Of a stretch of 64,000 nt of DNA, positions 51,493 through 60,859 are shown piece by piece. Source of the stretch: Chryseobacterium sp. (lineage in GTDB: Bacteria; Bacteroidota; Bacteroidia; Flavobacteriales; Weeksellaceae); NCBI RefSeq assembly GCF_029240215.1, contig NZ_JARBTK010000005.1, positions 124,015 to 188,014 on the forward strand. The letters run 5' to 3'. A program made the translations under genes and the position numbers. The notes below the pieces were generated by a model, which was not told the origin of the DNA, searched no databases, and saw only the letters and a program-made list of their open reading frames with translations. How positions within the stretch are numbered: position 1 is the first letter of the stretch; every line of letters starts with the position of its first letter.

Positions 51493-52623
51493 TTAAAGAT
51501 TTCCTCTTTTTTCCTGCTCTCTTTCTAAAGCTTCGAAAAGCGCTTTAAAATTACCTGCTCCGAAGCTTTGTGCGCCGTGTCTTTCAATGATTTCAAAGAA
51601 AAGAGTAGGGCGGTCTTCAACAGGTTTTGTGAAGATTTGTAATAGATAGCCTTCCTCATCATGATCGATCAAGATTCCTAGATCCTGAAGTTTTTTAAGA
51701 TCTTCGTCGATGTGACCTACTCTCTCTGGAACCATGTTGTAATATGCTTCCGGTGGAGCAGAAAGGAATTCTACACCGCGTTTTTTTAGCTCAGTTACTG
51801 TATGAATAATGTCTTTTGTGGCAACTGCGATATGCTGTACACCTTCACCTTCATAGAAATCAAGATATTCCTCAACCTGAGATTTCTTTTTACCTTCTGC
51901 TGGTTCATTGATCGGGAATTTTGCAAATCCGTTTCCGTTTGACATTACTTTAGACATCAATGCAGAATATTCTGTGTTGATCTGCTTATCATCAAATGAC
52001 AGGATGTTAACAAATCCCATTACTTTTTCGTACCATTCAACAGTTGGGATCATTCTGTCCCAGTCTACATTTCCTACACAATGGTCAACGTACAGCAAAC
52101 CGGCTTCTTCAGGTTTGTAATCGCTTTCCCATTTTTGATAGCCGGGCATGAACGGACCTGTATAATTTTTTCTCTCGATAAACATATGAACAGTTTCTCC
52201 GTAAGTATAAATTCCTGACATTTTTACTTCACCGTACTCATCGGTCAATGTTACAGGCTCTAGATACGGTTTTCCACCTCTTTTTGTGGTTTCTTCAAAT
52301 GCTGAATAGGCATCATCTACCCACAATGCCAAAATTTTCACTCCATCGCCGTGTTTTTTTACGTGCTCACTGATTGGAGAGTCGGATTTAAGACCTGTCG
52401 TTAAGATCAATCTTATTTTTCCCTGCTGAAGAACATAAGAAGCGCGATCTCTCACTCCGGTTTCGGGACCTGCATAAGCCACAGACTGAAAACCAAAAGC
52501 GGTTTTATAATAATGTGCAGCCTGCTTTGCGTTTCCTACATAAAACTCAATATAATCTGTACCGTTGATCGGCAAAAAATTCTCAGCCTGAGCAATTTTT
52601 TCGGCAAATGTAAGTGTTGACAT
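51493..52623 (-). CDS. hppD: 4-hydroxyphenylpyruvate dioxygenase
   Basis: 376 aa; VDHCVGNVDWDRM, GEGVQHIAVATKDI, LFFEIIERHGAQSFGAGNFKALFEA. Confidence 0.96.
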   Translation of the reverse strand: MSTLTFAEKIAQAENFLPINGTDYIEFYVGNAKQAAHYYKTAFGFQSVAYAGPETGVRDRASYVLQQGKIRLILTTGLKSDSPISEHVKKHGDGVKILALWVDDAYSAFEETTKRGGKPYLEPVTLTDEYGEVKMSGIYTYGETVHMFIERKNYTGPFMPGYQKWESDYKPEEAGLLYVDHCVGNVDWDRMIPTVEWYEKVMGFVNILSFDDKQINTEYSALMSKVMSNGNGFAKFPINEPAEGKKKSQVEEYLDFYEGEGVQHIAVATKDIIHTVTELKKRGVEFLSAPPEAYYNMVPERVGHIDEDLKKLQDLGILIDHDEEGYLLQIFTKPVEDRPTLFFEIIERHGAQSFGAGNFKALFEALEREQEKRGNL

Positions 52624-52832
52624 ATTTTCTATTTTTACTTTTTATTTAATAGGTTGCAAATTACAAAATTCCTGTAAATAATTAAAAACATTATTGTTGT
52701 GTAGGTGATTTCATTATATATAATAAAAAATAAAGTTTTGTTTAAGTGTATTTAAGTTTATTGTTTTTATGATAAATTTTTTACATTTGTATAAGAAATC
52801 CCAGATAATGAAAAAAAAATGTTAAAATAGAG

Positions 52833-52855
52833 AAAGCCGTAACTAATACGGCTTT
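52833..52855 (-). terminator. intrinsic terminator
   Basis: AAAGCCGTAACTAATACGGCTTT. Confidence 0.6.
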
Positions 52856-53655
52856 TATTTTTTAATATTTAACCTTCCTGCGTCCGGATTGTAATTATCC
52901 CAAATTTTCCAGACATTGTTTATTTTACGAATGAAATAAATTTGAGTATTCAACTGATTGACAAAATGTTGTTCACCTGTTTCACCTACTTTGAAAAGAA
53001 GATTCCAAAACTCCTGAGTTTCAAGTATTTTTTTATCAGGCTCATCTGTGACAATGTTGATGTCAAATACTTCAAAGTTTGACCGATTGTTTTTAGTGAC
53101 CAGTTCAAAGTTTCTCTCACAAAGCTCTTTGCTGAACTCTGAAGCTCTTTCCAGAAAAGGGGAATTTTCAAAAACGAGATCTTTAAACAGCTCAAGCTTC
53201 AGTACAGGAAAGTTTTTATACAGTTCGAAAACGGTAGAACAATATCTGTAAACAATGTCTGTTGAAAAAATATCTTCATCTAAATCCTTATGATTAATTT
53301 CATTTTCTTTGATATAACAGATATACGAATTGAGATCTTTAAAGCCTAAAAATATACAAATCTTATCAAGAGTTTTCAGGAAACGAAGATCATTATGGGT
53401 TTTGTCCTGATAGTCATTTTCAAAAAAGCGCTGTAATGTAATGTGTGAAATCGTATTTCCAAGTTCAAATTTTTTGTCATATCTGAGTTCTTCAGACAAT
53501 GCGAGTTCATTTTTAATAATTTCCGAAAGAATTATATAATGACTTCTTTTCCAACCCTGAACTTTTCCCAAAACCGAATCTTTTACTTTTGAATGTCTTA
53601 CAACTTCATCTTTTATCGAATTATATATGGTCTTCAAATGTGTGTTATTTATCAA
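52855..53655 (-). CDS. hypothetical protein, possible N-terminal HTH-like and C-terminal NTF2-like domains
   Basis: 266 aa; ISHITLQRFFEND...LKTLDKICIFLGFKDLNSY resembles a Bacteroidetes HTH-like N-terminal pattern. Confidence 0.55.
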   Translation of the reverse strand: MINNTHLKTIYNSIKDEVVRHSKVKDSVLGKVQGWKRSHYIILSEIIKNELALSEELRYDKKFELGNTISHITLQRFFENDYQDKTHNDLRFLKTLDKICIFLGFKDLNSYICYIKENEINHKDLDEDIFSTDIVYRYCSTVFELYKNFPVLKLELFKDLVFENSPFLERASEFSKELCERNFELVTKNNRSNFEVFDINIVTDEPDKKILETQEFWNLLFKVGETGEQHFVNQLNTQIYFIRKINNVWKIWDNYNPDAGRLNIKK

Positions 53656-53756
53656 AAAATTTTAGCAAAAAGATTGCCATAAGCTTTCGGTGTTTGTAAT
53701 TTCTCTAATTTCATTAAATATACGTTTTTTAGTCAAACGGAACTTTTGAAATGTTT

Positions 53757-55031
53757 TTAAAGCTTAAATCTTTCATAAGCTGCCCTCTCCAACATCTCTC
53801 TGTCATCCGGGTGTGCGATGCTGATGAGTTCCTGAGCTCTCTGACGAAGGTTTTTTCCATATAAATAAGCGGTTCCATATTCTGTAACCACCCAATGAAT
53901 GTGTCCTCTTGTTGTCACGACTCCTGCTCCTTGTTTTAAAAATGGAACAATTCTGGAAACTCCTTTTTTTGTCCTTGAGGTAATGGCGATAATTGGTTTT
54001 CCGTCTTCGCTTAAAGCAGCACCTCGCATAAAATCCATTTGTCCGCCAATTCCGCTGTACTGCATAGTTCCTATGGAATCTGCACAAACCTGTCCGGTTA
54101 AATCAATTTCAATCGCAGAATTGATGGCAACCATTTTTTTGTTTCTCATAATATTGATCGGGAAATTGACATTGCTTACATCGTCAAATGAAAAAACAGT
54201 ATTGTCATCTACGTAATCGTATAATTTTCTTGTCCCGAAGCAGAAACTTGTGATGGTTTTATTATCGTTGTAGCCTTTATATTTATTATTGATAACATCA
54301 TTTTGAATCAAATCAATCACTCCGTCGCTCAACATTTCTGTGTGAACACCAAGATCTTTATGATTATTCAGACATTTTAAAACCGCATCAGGAATAGTTC
54401 CGATTCCCATTTGTAATGTTGATTTGTCTTCAATAAGTTCTGCAACATTTTTTCCGACAAGCATTTCTTCAGGACCAACTTTTGCTCCATAATCAACCGT
54501 AGGAAGCTCTTCTTCGTGCCAAACCAATTTATTGATTCTGTTTACATGAATCATTCCGTCTCCATGAGTTCTTGGCATTAACGGATTTACTATTGCAACG
54601 ATAATTTTTGCTGTATCAACCGCAGCTCTTGCTACATCCACCGAAGTTCCCAATGTACAAAATCCATGTTTGTCGGGTGGCGAAACGGTGATCAAAGCCA
54701 CATCCAATGGTAAAATGTTTTTTCTGAATAAAATCGGAATTTCACTTAAAAACACGGGAACAAAATCTCCTCTGTCGGAGTTGACCGCATCACGAACAGG
54801 AGTGGAAACGAACAATGAGTTTACAAAAAATTTGTCTCTATATTCGGGTTTTGCAATTTCCACATTTCCCTGTTGAGTTATAGAAACCATTTCTACATTA
54901 TCCAACCGGTGAGATTGTCTCGCCAGCTCATCAATTAAATAATTGGGAGTACATGCACTTCCGTGAAAAAATACCCGATTTCCGCTTTTGATAGTATAAA
55001 TTGCTTCTTCTGCGCTGATATAATTATGCAT
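53757..55031 (-). CDS. acetyl-CoA hydrolase/transferase family protein
   Basis: 424 aa; GSACTPNYLIDELA, LQMGIGTIPDAVL, SRIVPFLKQGAGVVTTRGHIHWVVTEYG. Confidence 0.92.
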   Translation of the reverse strand: MHNYISAEEAIYTIKSGNRVFFHGSACTPNYLIDELARQSHRLDNVEMVSITQQGNVEIAKPEYRDKFFVNSLFVSTPVRDAVNSDRGDFVPVFLSEIPILFRKNILPLDVALITVSPPDKHGFCTLGTSVDVARAAVDTAKIIVAIVNPLMPRTHGDGMIHVNRINKLVWHEEELPTVDYGAKVGPEEMLVGKNVAELIEDKSTLQMGIGTIPDAVLKCLNNHKDLGVHTEMLSDGVIDLIQNDVINNKYKGYNDNKTITSFCFGTRKLYDYVDDNTVFSFDDVSNVNFPINIMRNKKMVAINSAIEIDLTGQVCADSIGTMQYSGIGGQMDFMRGAALSEDGKPIIAITSRTKKGVSRIVPFLKQGAGVVTTRGHIHWVVTEYGTAYLYGKNLRQRAQELISIAHPDDREMLERAAYERFKL

Positions 55032-55137
55032 ATTGATTTTTTATAAATTTTTCTTAGTCTTAAAGATACTTCATATCGCTTTTATTAAGTCCAAATATTC
55101 TCAGATATTTATCATGTTTTAGTTAAATCTAGTAAAT

Positions 55138-55170
55138 AAAAGGGCTGAATGTATTACATTCAGCCCTTTT
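55138..55170 (-). terminator. intrinsic terminator of homogentisate dioxygenase
   Basis: AAAAGGGCTGAATG-TATTA-CATTCAGCCCTTTT. Confidence 0.65.
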
Positions 55171-55188
55171 ATTTATTTAAATTACTTT

Positions 55189-56376
55189 TTACTCCTGAGA
55201 ACGGTCTTCCAAGTTATGATCTTCACTTTCCAGCCATGAGGTTTTGTATGAAGGATCTTCTACTTTCAACGCTTCTTCCGTAATTTTTAAAGGACGGAAA
55301 GGGTCAACCATCACGGCATATTCTTCCGTGAATTTTTTACCGATACTTCTTTCCATTGCTCCAGGATGAGGTCCGTGAACGATTCCTCCCGGGTGAAGCG
55401 TAAAGTCCATTAAATCAATGTGGTTACGGCTCATAAAATCACCTTCTGTGTAGAATAAAACTTCATCAGAATCAATATTGGAGTGATTGTAAGGCGCCGG
55501 AATTGCCATTGGATGATAGTCATACATTCTCGCGCAAAACGAACAAACCACAAAATTGTGCGCCTCAAAAGTCTGGTGAACCGGTGGCGGTTGGTGAATT
55601 CTACCTGTAATCGGTTCGAAATTTTTGATATTAAATTTATAAGGATAAAAATACCCGTCCCAACCTACAACATCGAACGGATGCGTCGCGTAGATGAAAT
55701 CCGTAATTTGATTTTCTTTTTTTACTTTAATTAAAAATTCTCCTTTTTCATCTTTTGGTTCCTTGAAAGTAGGAGCAATGATATCTCTTTCGCAGAACGG
55801 AGAATGTTCTAAAAGTTGCCCGAATTCGTTTCTGTACCTTTTTGGAGTGTAAATCGGAGAATGACTTTCTACTACAAAGAAAACGGTGTCGTCAGAATTT
55901 AATTCAACCTGATAAATTGTTCCTCTCGGAATAATAAGATAATCGCCAACAAAAAATTCAAGATCACCCACAAAAGTTTTTAAAATTCCGCTTCCGTTGT
56001 GAACATATAAAAGCTCGTCACACTCAGCATTTTTGTAGAAATAATCCATTGATTTTCTAGGTTTCGATAATCCCATTTTCAGGTCATTGTTTACCATCAA
56101 AAACTTTCGGCTGTCCATAAAATCGTCTTCAGGAGTGACGTTCATTCCTTTAAACATTCTTGGAGTTACGTTTTTATCAACAGCAATTTTCGGTGTTACA
56201 TCTTTTGCTTCACCGATAGATTTTATCTGAGTCGGACGGTGAATATGGTACAACAGGGAAGAAATTCCGTGAAAACCTTCCGTCCCGAAAAGTTGTTCGT
56301 AATAGAATTTATCTTCCGGAGATTTGAAAATCGTATGCCTTTTTGGTGGGATATTTCCCGACTGATGATATCTCAT
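55189..56376 (-). CDS. hmgA: homogentisate 1,2-dioxygenase
   Basis: 395 aa; MRYHQSGNIPPKRHTIF, NHIDLMDFTLHPGGIVHGPHPGAMERSIG. Confidence 0.94.
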   Translation of the reverse strand: MRYHQSGNIPPKRHTIFKSPEDKFYYEQLFGTEGFHGISSLLYHIHRPTQIKSIGEAKDVTPKIAVDKNVTPRMFKGMNVTPEDDFMDSRKFLMVNNDLKMGLSKPRKSMDYFYKNAECDELLYVHNGSGILKTFVGDLEFFVGDYLIIPRGTIYQVELNSDDTVFFVVESHSPIYTPKRYRNEFGQLLEHSPFCERDIIAPTFKEPKDEKGEFLIKVKKENQITDFIYATHPFDVVGWDGYFYPYKFNIKNFEPITGRIHQPPPVHQTFEAHNFVVCSFCARMYDYHPMAIPAPYNHSNIDSDEVLFYTEGDFMSRNHIDLMDFTLHPGGIVHGPHPGAMERSIGKKFTEEYAVMVDPFRPLKITEEALKVEDPSYKTSWLESEDHNLEDRSQE

Positions 56377-56450
56377 TTTACTTTTATATCTAGATTCTCA
56401 AATTTAATAAATTTTCACGAATTGAATTTGATAAAGATTTTCAGATAGTT

Positions 56451-56480
56451 TTGCTGTTCTAAAAATAATTGTTAGTTTTG
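56451..56480 (+). promoter_or_regulatory. candidate Bacteroidetes promoter TTG-N19-TAGTTTTG
   Basis: consensus spacing, 17 nt upstream of ATG 56498. Confidence 0.6.
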
Positions 56481-56490
56481 CCTAACAATT
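56467..56490. promoter_or_regulatory. operator-like inverted repeat AATTGTTAG-TTTTGC-CTAACAATT
   Basis: 9-bp perfect inverted repeat overlapping the -7 element. Confidence 0.6.
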
Positions 56491-56497
56491 TAATTTC

Positions 56498-58570
56498 ATG
56501 AAGCGAATATTATTTTCTGCCATCTTTTTTTCAGGTTATTGTTTTTCACAGGAGGTGGATAGTTTGAATGTAAACCCATCAGAAAAACTGGATTCGGTGA
56601 AAATTTCAGGCAAAAAAGAGATGAAAACAAAATTAATCGATGATGTTGTCATTACCGGAACCATAAAACCAATAAGCAGATCGAAAAGTCCGGTTGCGGT
56701 TGAAATTTACAGTCAAAAATTTTTCCAGAAAAACCCGACTCCCAATATTTTTGAAGCCATTGCAATGGTAAATGGTGTGAAACCTCAATTAAATTGCTCG
56801 GTTTGTAATACGGGAGATATTCATATCAACGGATTGGAAGGACCTTACACGATGATTTTGATCGACGGAATGCCGATTGTAAGTTCGCTTTCCACCGTTT
56901 ATGGTTTAAGTGGAATTCCTAATAGTTTGATTGACAGAATTGAAGTTGTAAAAGGTCCTGCTTCGTCTCTTTATGGTTCTGAAGCAATGGGCGGAGTCAT
57001 TAATATTATCACTAAAAACGCTTTGACTGCCCCAAAATTAAGTATTGATCTTATGACAACAACCTGGGCTGAAAATAATGTGGATCTGTCAACCAAATTT
57101 AACTTTGGAAAAAATGTCGCTTCATTATTAAGCTTAAATTATTTTAATTATGAAAAAAGATTCGATGAGAATAAAGATAATTTCACGGATGCAGCATTAC
57201 AAAACAGAGTTTCAGTCTTCAATAAATGGAATTTCCAGAGAAAGGAAAACCGATTGGCAAGTTTTGCATTGAGATATTTATATGAAGACCGTTTCGGCGG
57301 CGAAATGCAGTGGAATAAATCATATCGTGGAAGCAATGAAGTGTATGGAGAAAGTATTTATACCAATAGAGTAGAGGCTTTCGGGATGTATCAGTGGCCG
57401 ATGAAAGAAAATATTATTACCCAATTTTCGTATAATTTTCATGATCAGAATTCATTTTATGGGAGTAACCCGTTTAATGCGACACAGAAAGTGGCTTTTG
57501 TACAAACGTACTGGGATAAAAAACTCGGAAATCATGATTTGATTTTAGGAGTTACTTATAAAAAAACTTTTTATGATGATAATACACCCGGAACTTCATC
57601 TGTGGACGGATTTACAAACGAACCGATGAAATCTCCAATTTTTGGAGCGTTTATTCAGGATCAATGGGAAATTAACGAAAAAAATACATTGTTGCTGGGC
57701 TACAGATTTGATTACGATAAAATCCATCATTCTGTTCATTCACCGCGTTTCGCGTGGAAATTTTCTCCCAATCCTTATCATACGTTGCGATTCAATTTTG
57801 GGACAGGCTTCAGGGTGGTGAATTTATTTACAGAAGATCACGCTGCGTTGACGGGTTCTCGCGAAGTCGTGATTCAATCAAATTTAAAACCTGAAAAATC
57901 CGTCAACGGAAATTTGAATTATGTCTGGAAAATCCCTGTCGGAGATCGTTTGATTAATGTGGATGCTTCTGCGTTTTACACATATTTCAGCAATAAAATT
58001 GTCGGAGATTTTGATAAAGATCCTGAGAAAATTATTTACGATAATCTTCACGGATACGGAATTTCAAGGGGAGCTTCAATGAATGTGGATTACAGTTTTA
58101 GTTTTCCTTTGAGTATTAATTTAGGCGTGACTTATCTTGATGTGTATCAGAAATTTGATGGTGAAAATGAAAAAGTTCAACAACTTCATGCTCCAAAATG
58201 GAGCGGAACGTACAGTTTGACCTATAAATTTCCCAAGAATCTGACGATAGATTTTACAGGACAGTTTTATGGTCCGATGCGATTGCCTGTTTTACCAAAT
58301 GATTATCGACCAGAATATTCTCCGTTTTATTCGTTGGCGAATATTCAGGTTTCAAAAAGTTTCAAATCCGGGTTTGAAGTATATTGCGGAATTAAAAATC
58401 TGTTCAATTTCACTCCTAAAGATCCGTTGATGCGACCTTTTGATCCGTTTGACCAACATGTTAATGATCCGATCAACAACCCCAATCATTATACTTTTGA
58501 TACGACTTACGGATTCGCTCCGATGCAGAAAATCAGAGGTTTTATGGGAGTAAAATATACTTTGAAATGA
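56498..58570 (+). CDS. TonB-dependent receptor
   Basis: 690 aa; plug domain NGLEGPYTMILIDGMPIVSSLSTVYGLSGIPNSLIDRIEVVKGPASSLYGSEAMGGVINIITK. Confidence 0.95.
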   Translation: MKRILFSAIFFSGYCFSQEVDSLNVNPSEKLDSVKISGKKEMKTKLIDDVVITGTIKPISRSKSPVAVEIYSQKFFQKNPTPNIFEAIAMVNGVKPQLNCSVCNTGDIHINGLEGPYTMILIDGMPIVSSLSTVYGLSGIPNSLIDRIEVVKGPASSLYGSEAMGGVINIITKNALTAPKLSIDLMTTTWAENNVDLSTKFNFGKNVASLLSLNYFNYEKRFDENKDNFTDAALQNRVSVFNKWNFQRKENRLASFALRYLYEDRFGGEMQWNKSYRGSNEVYGESIYTNRVEAFGMYQWPMKENIITQFSYNFHDQNSFYGSNPFNATQKVAFVQTYWDKKLGNHDLILGVTYKKTFYDDNTPGTSSVDGFTNEPMKSPIFGAFIQDQWEINEKNTLLLGYRFDYDKIHHSVHSPRFAWKFSPNPYHTLRFNFGTGFRVVNLFTEDHAALTGSREVVIQSNLKPEKSVNGNLNYVWKIPVGDRLINVDASAFYTYFSNKIVGDFDKDPEKIIYDNLHGYGISRGASMNVDYSFSFPLSINLGVTYLDVYQKFDGENEKVQQLHAPKWSGTYSLTYKFPKNLTIDFTGQFYGPMRLPVLPNDYRPEYSPFYSLANIQVSKSFKSGFEVYCGIKNLFNFTPKDPLMRPFDPFDQHVNDPINNPNHYTFDTTYGFAPMQKIRGFMGVKYTLK

Positions 58571-59028
58571 AAAATTTAACGATATTTTTAATTTTAGTGC
58601 CTTGTTTTTGTCTTTCACAGATGAAAACTCGCACTTTTTCTGATCTTGAAAATTCGCAAAAACAACAGCAAAAGCCCGTTATTATTCATCTTTATACAGA
58701 TTGGTGTTCGGTCTGCAAGATTGAATCTTTTCAATTAAATAAGAATAAAGAGTTGGTTGAAATGATTAATAAAGATTTTTATTTCATCAATTTTGAAGCG
58801 GAAAAGACAAAAGAGAAAATCAATTTTCAAGGACAGGAATTTGATTATTTACCCAATGGAAATTCCGGAATTCATGAGCTGGCTTTAGCTTTGTCTAAAA
58901 ATAAAAATCAGCCTGTTTATCCGTTGTGGATTATTTTAGATAAGAATCAGAATCTGATTTATTTTCATGAAGGGCAATTTAAGCCTGAAAAAATGAAGGA
59001 AAGGTTAAAAGAAATTACGAATCTCTAA
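58567..59028 (+). CDS. secreted thioredoxin-family protein
   Basis: 153 aa; signal peptide, TDWCSVCKIESF; ATGA overlap with TonB receptor. Confidence 0.88.
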   Translation: MKNLTIFLILVPCFCLSQMKTRTFSDLENSQKQQQKPVIIHLYTDWCSVCKIESFQLNKNKELVEMINKDFYFINFEAEKTKEKINFQGQEFDYLPNGNSGIHELALALSKNKNQPVYPLWIILDKNQNLIYFHEGQFKPEKMKERLKEITNL

Positions 59029-59035
59029 GACGATG

Positions 59036-59100
59036 TTTGTCATTCCGTAGGAATCTAAGCAAAGTCTTTTGCGAAGTTGAGATTCCTACGGAATGACAAA
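59036..59100. repeat. dispersed palindromic element, copy E (best preserved)
   Basis: TTTGTCATTCCGTAGGAATCTAAGC...TTGAGATTCCTACGGAATGACAAA. Confidence 0.85.
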
Positions 59101-59131
59101 GACGGGATAAATTTTTTACAGATGAGAAAAA

Positions 59132-59497
59132 TTATTTTAATAAAACCACAATAATCGCCAAAATAGCAGGTAAAGCTTGAACAAAAAATATCTTTTTCGT
59201 CGCAGAAATTGCACCGTAAATTCCTGCAATGGCTACACAACTCAGGAAAAATAGAGCAACATTGGTTTGCCATTTCGGATCTCCAATGAAGAAAGACCAG
59301 ATCAATCCGGCGGCAAGAAAACCGTTATAAAGTCCCTGATTGGCTGCTAAACCTTTTGTGGGCTTAAACATTTCTGCGGGTAAAGCTGCTTTGAAAACTT
59401 CCTTTCCTTTGGTTTCCCACGCAAACATTTCCATCCAAAGAATGTAGATGTGTTCTATTGCGACTAATGCGATCAAAATTTTTGCAACGATTTCCAT
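59132..59497 (-). CDS. DUF1304 family membrane protein
   Basis: 121 aa; ALVAIEHIYILWMEMFAWET, NQGLYNGFLAAGL. Confidence 0.92.
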   Translation of the reverse strand: MEIVAKILIALVAIEHIYILWMEMFAWETKGKEVFKAALPAEMFKPTKGLAANQGLYNGFLAAGLIWSFFIGDPKWQTNVALFFLSCVAIAGIYGAISATKKIFFVQALPAILAIIVVLLK

Positions 59498-59562
59498 GAT
59501 TCAATGTTTTGTCATTGTAAAACTAAAAAAATAAAGTTAAGTTTGATTACACAATTTCAAAA

Positions 59563-60135
59563 ATGAATACTTTTAAGGGACATTTAGATAAATTTATCAA
59601 TATCAGTGAAGAAGAATATACTTCTGTTCTCTCTTTTTTTCAGGTTTTAGAAATAAGTAAAAAGGAAAATCTTACCTTAAGTGGTGAGATTTGCAGATCC
59701 TTGTATTTTGTGCAGAAAGGTTGCCTCAGAAAGTTTTTTATTAATGAAAAAGGAGTGGAACAAACCACCGAATTTGCCATCGAAAATTGGTGGATCACCG
59801 ATACTTTTGCCTATGAAAGACAGGCAAAATCCAGTTTTACTATTCAGTCCGTTGAGCGGTCTACAGTTTTGGTAATTGATCTTCAATCTCAGGAAAAATT
59901 ATTAAAGAAACATCCTGTAATGGAGCGTTATTTCAGAATGATCTATCAAAGAGCTTATGCTGCGGCAGAACGAAGAATCAGATATCTGTATGAGATGAGC
60001 AGGGAAGAATTGTACATCCATTTCAGTACTCAATATCCTTGGTTTATTCAGAGGATTCCACAATATTTAATTGCTTCTTTTCTGGGTTTCACTCCGGAAT
60101 ATTTAAGTGAAATTCGGGCAAAATTACGTTCTTAA
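59563..60135 (+). CDS. Crp/Fnr family transcriptional regulator
   Basis: 190 aa; cNMP-binding fold (CRSLYFVQKGCLRKFFINEKGVEQT), C-terminal IPQYLIASFLGFTPEYLSEIRAKL. Confidence 0.92.
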   Translation: MNTFKGHLDKFINISEEEYTSVLSFFQVLEISKKENLTLSGEICRSLYFVQKGCLRKFFINEKGVEQTTEFAIENWWITDTFAYERQAKSSFTIQSVERSTVLVIDLQSQEKLLKKHPVMERYFRMIYQRAYAAAERRIRYLYEMSREELYIHFSTQYPWFIQRIPQYLIASFLGFTPEYLSEIRAKLRS

Positions 60136-60200
60136 ACCAGTTTAAGATTTTTGATGTTTTAATCATTGACCTTTGTATCAGAAATTTAAAACAAAATAAT

Positions 60201-60644
60201 ATGAGTACAAGAGTAAACATCGCAACTACAGATTCAGCAGCTTACAAAGCAATGATGGGATTGGAAGGATACCTTCAGACTATTTCTTTAAACCACATTC
60301 AGAAAGAATTAATTAAAATCAGGGCTTCACAGATCAACGGATGTGCGTTCTGTCTTGATATGCATACAAAAGACGCGGTGAAGTACGGCGAAACTCCACA
60401 AAGAATCTACCTTCTGAACGCATGGAGAGAAGCCTTGGAACTTTACACGGAAGAAGAACAGGTGCTTTTGGCGATGACTGAGGAGATTACCTTAATCAGC
60501 CAAAAAGGATTGACTGAAGAAACTTATTATAAGGCTAAACAATTGTTTGATGAAGCTCAGATTGCACAAATTATCATGGCGATTGTTACCATTAATGCAT
60601 GGAACAGAATCGCAATCAGTACGCATTTGCCGATCATGAAGTAG
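60201..60644 (+). CDS. carboxymuconolactone decarboxylase / AhpD-like protein
   Basis: 147 aa; IRASQINGCAFCLDMHTKDAVKYGE. Confidence 0.94.
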   Translation: MSTRVNIATTDSAAYKAMMGLEGYLQTISLNHIQKELIKIRASQINGCAFCLDMHTKDAVKYGETPQRIYLLNAWREALELYTEEEQVLLAMTEEITLISQKGLTEETYYKAKQLFDEAQIAQIIMAIVTINAWNRIAISTHLPIMK

Positions 60645-60718
60645 ATTATTAATTATGATTGTTAATAAAAGAGTTTTTTCGATTTCGAAAAAGCTCTTTT
60701 ATTTTGAAAAATATGATC

Positions 60719-60788
60719 TTTGTCATTCCGTAGAAATCTAAACAAAGTCTTTAACTTTCAACCGTTGAGATTCCTGCGGAATGACAAA
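60719..60788. repeat. dispersed palindromic element, copy F
   Basis: TTTGTCATTCCGTAGAAATCTAAAC...TTGAGATTCCTGCGGAATGACAAA. Confidence 0.8.
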
Positions 60789-60859
60789 CACTCTTCTTCT
60801 TCTTTTTCTTAACAGTTTAAATTATTGAAAGTCAGAAAAATGTTTTATTAATAGGTTTT

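Noticed and set aside
53803-54087. Basic 94-aa ORF within the acetyl-CoA hydrolase gene
   Set aside because: Same-strand alternative frame of a conserved CDS; not independently supported.
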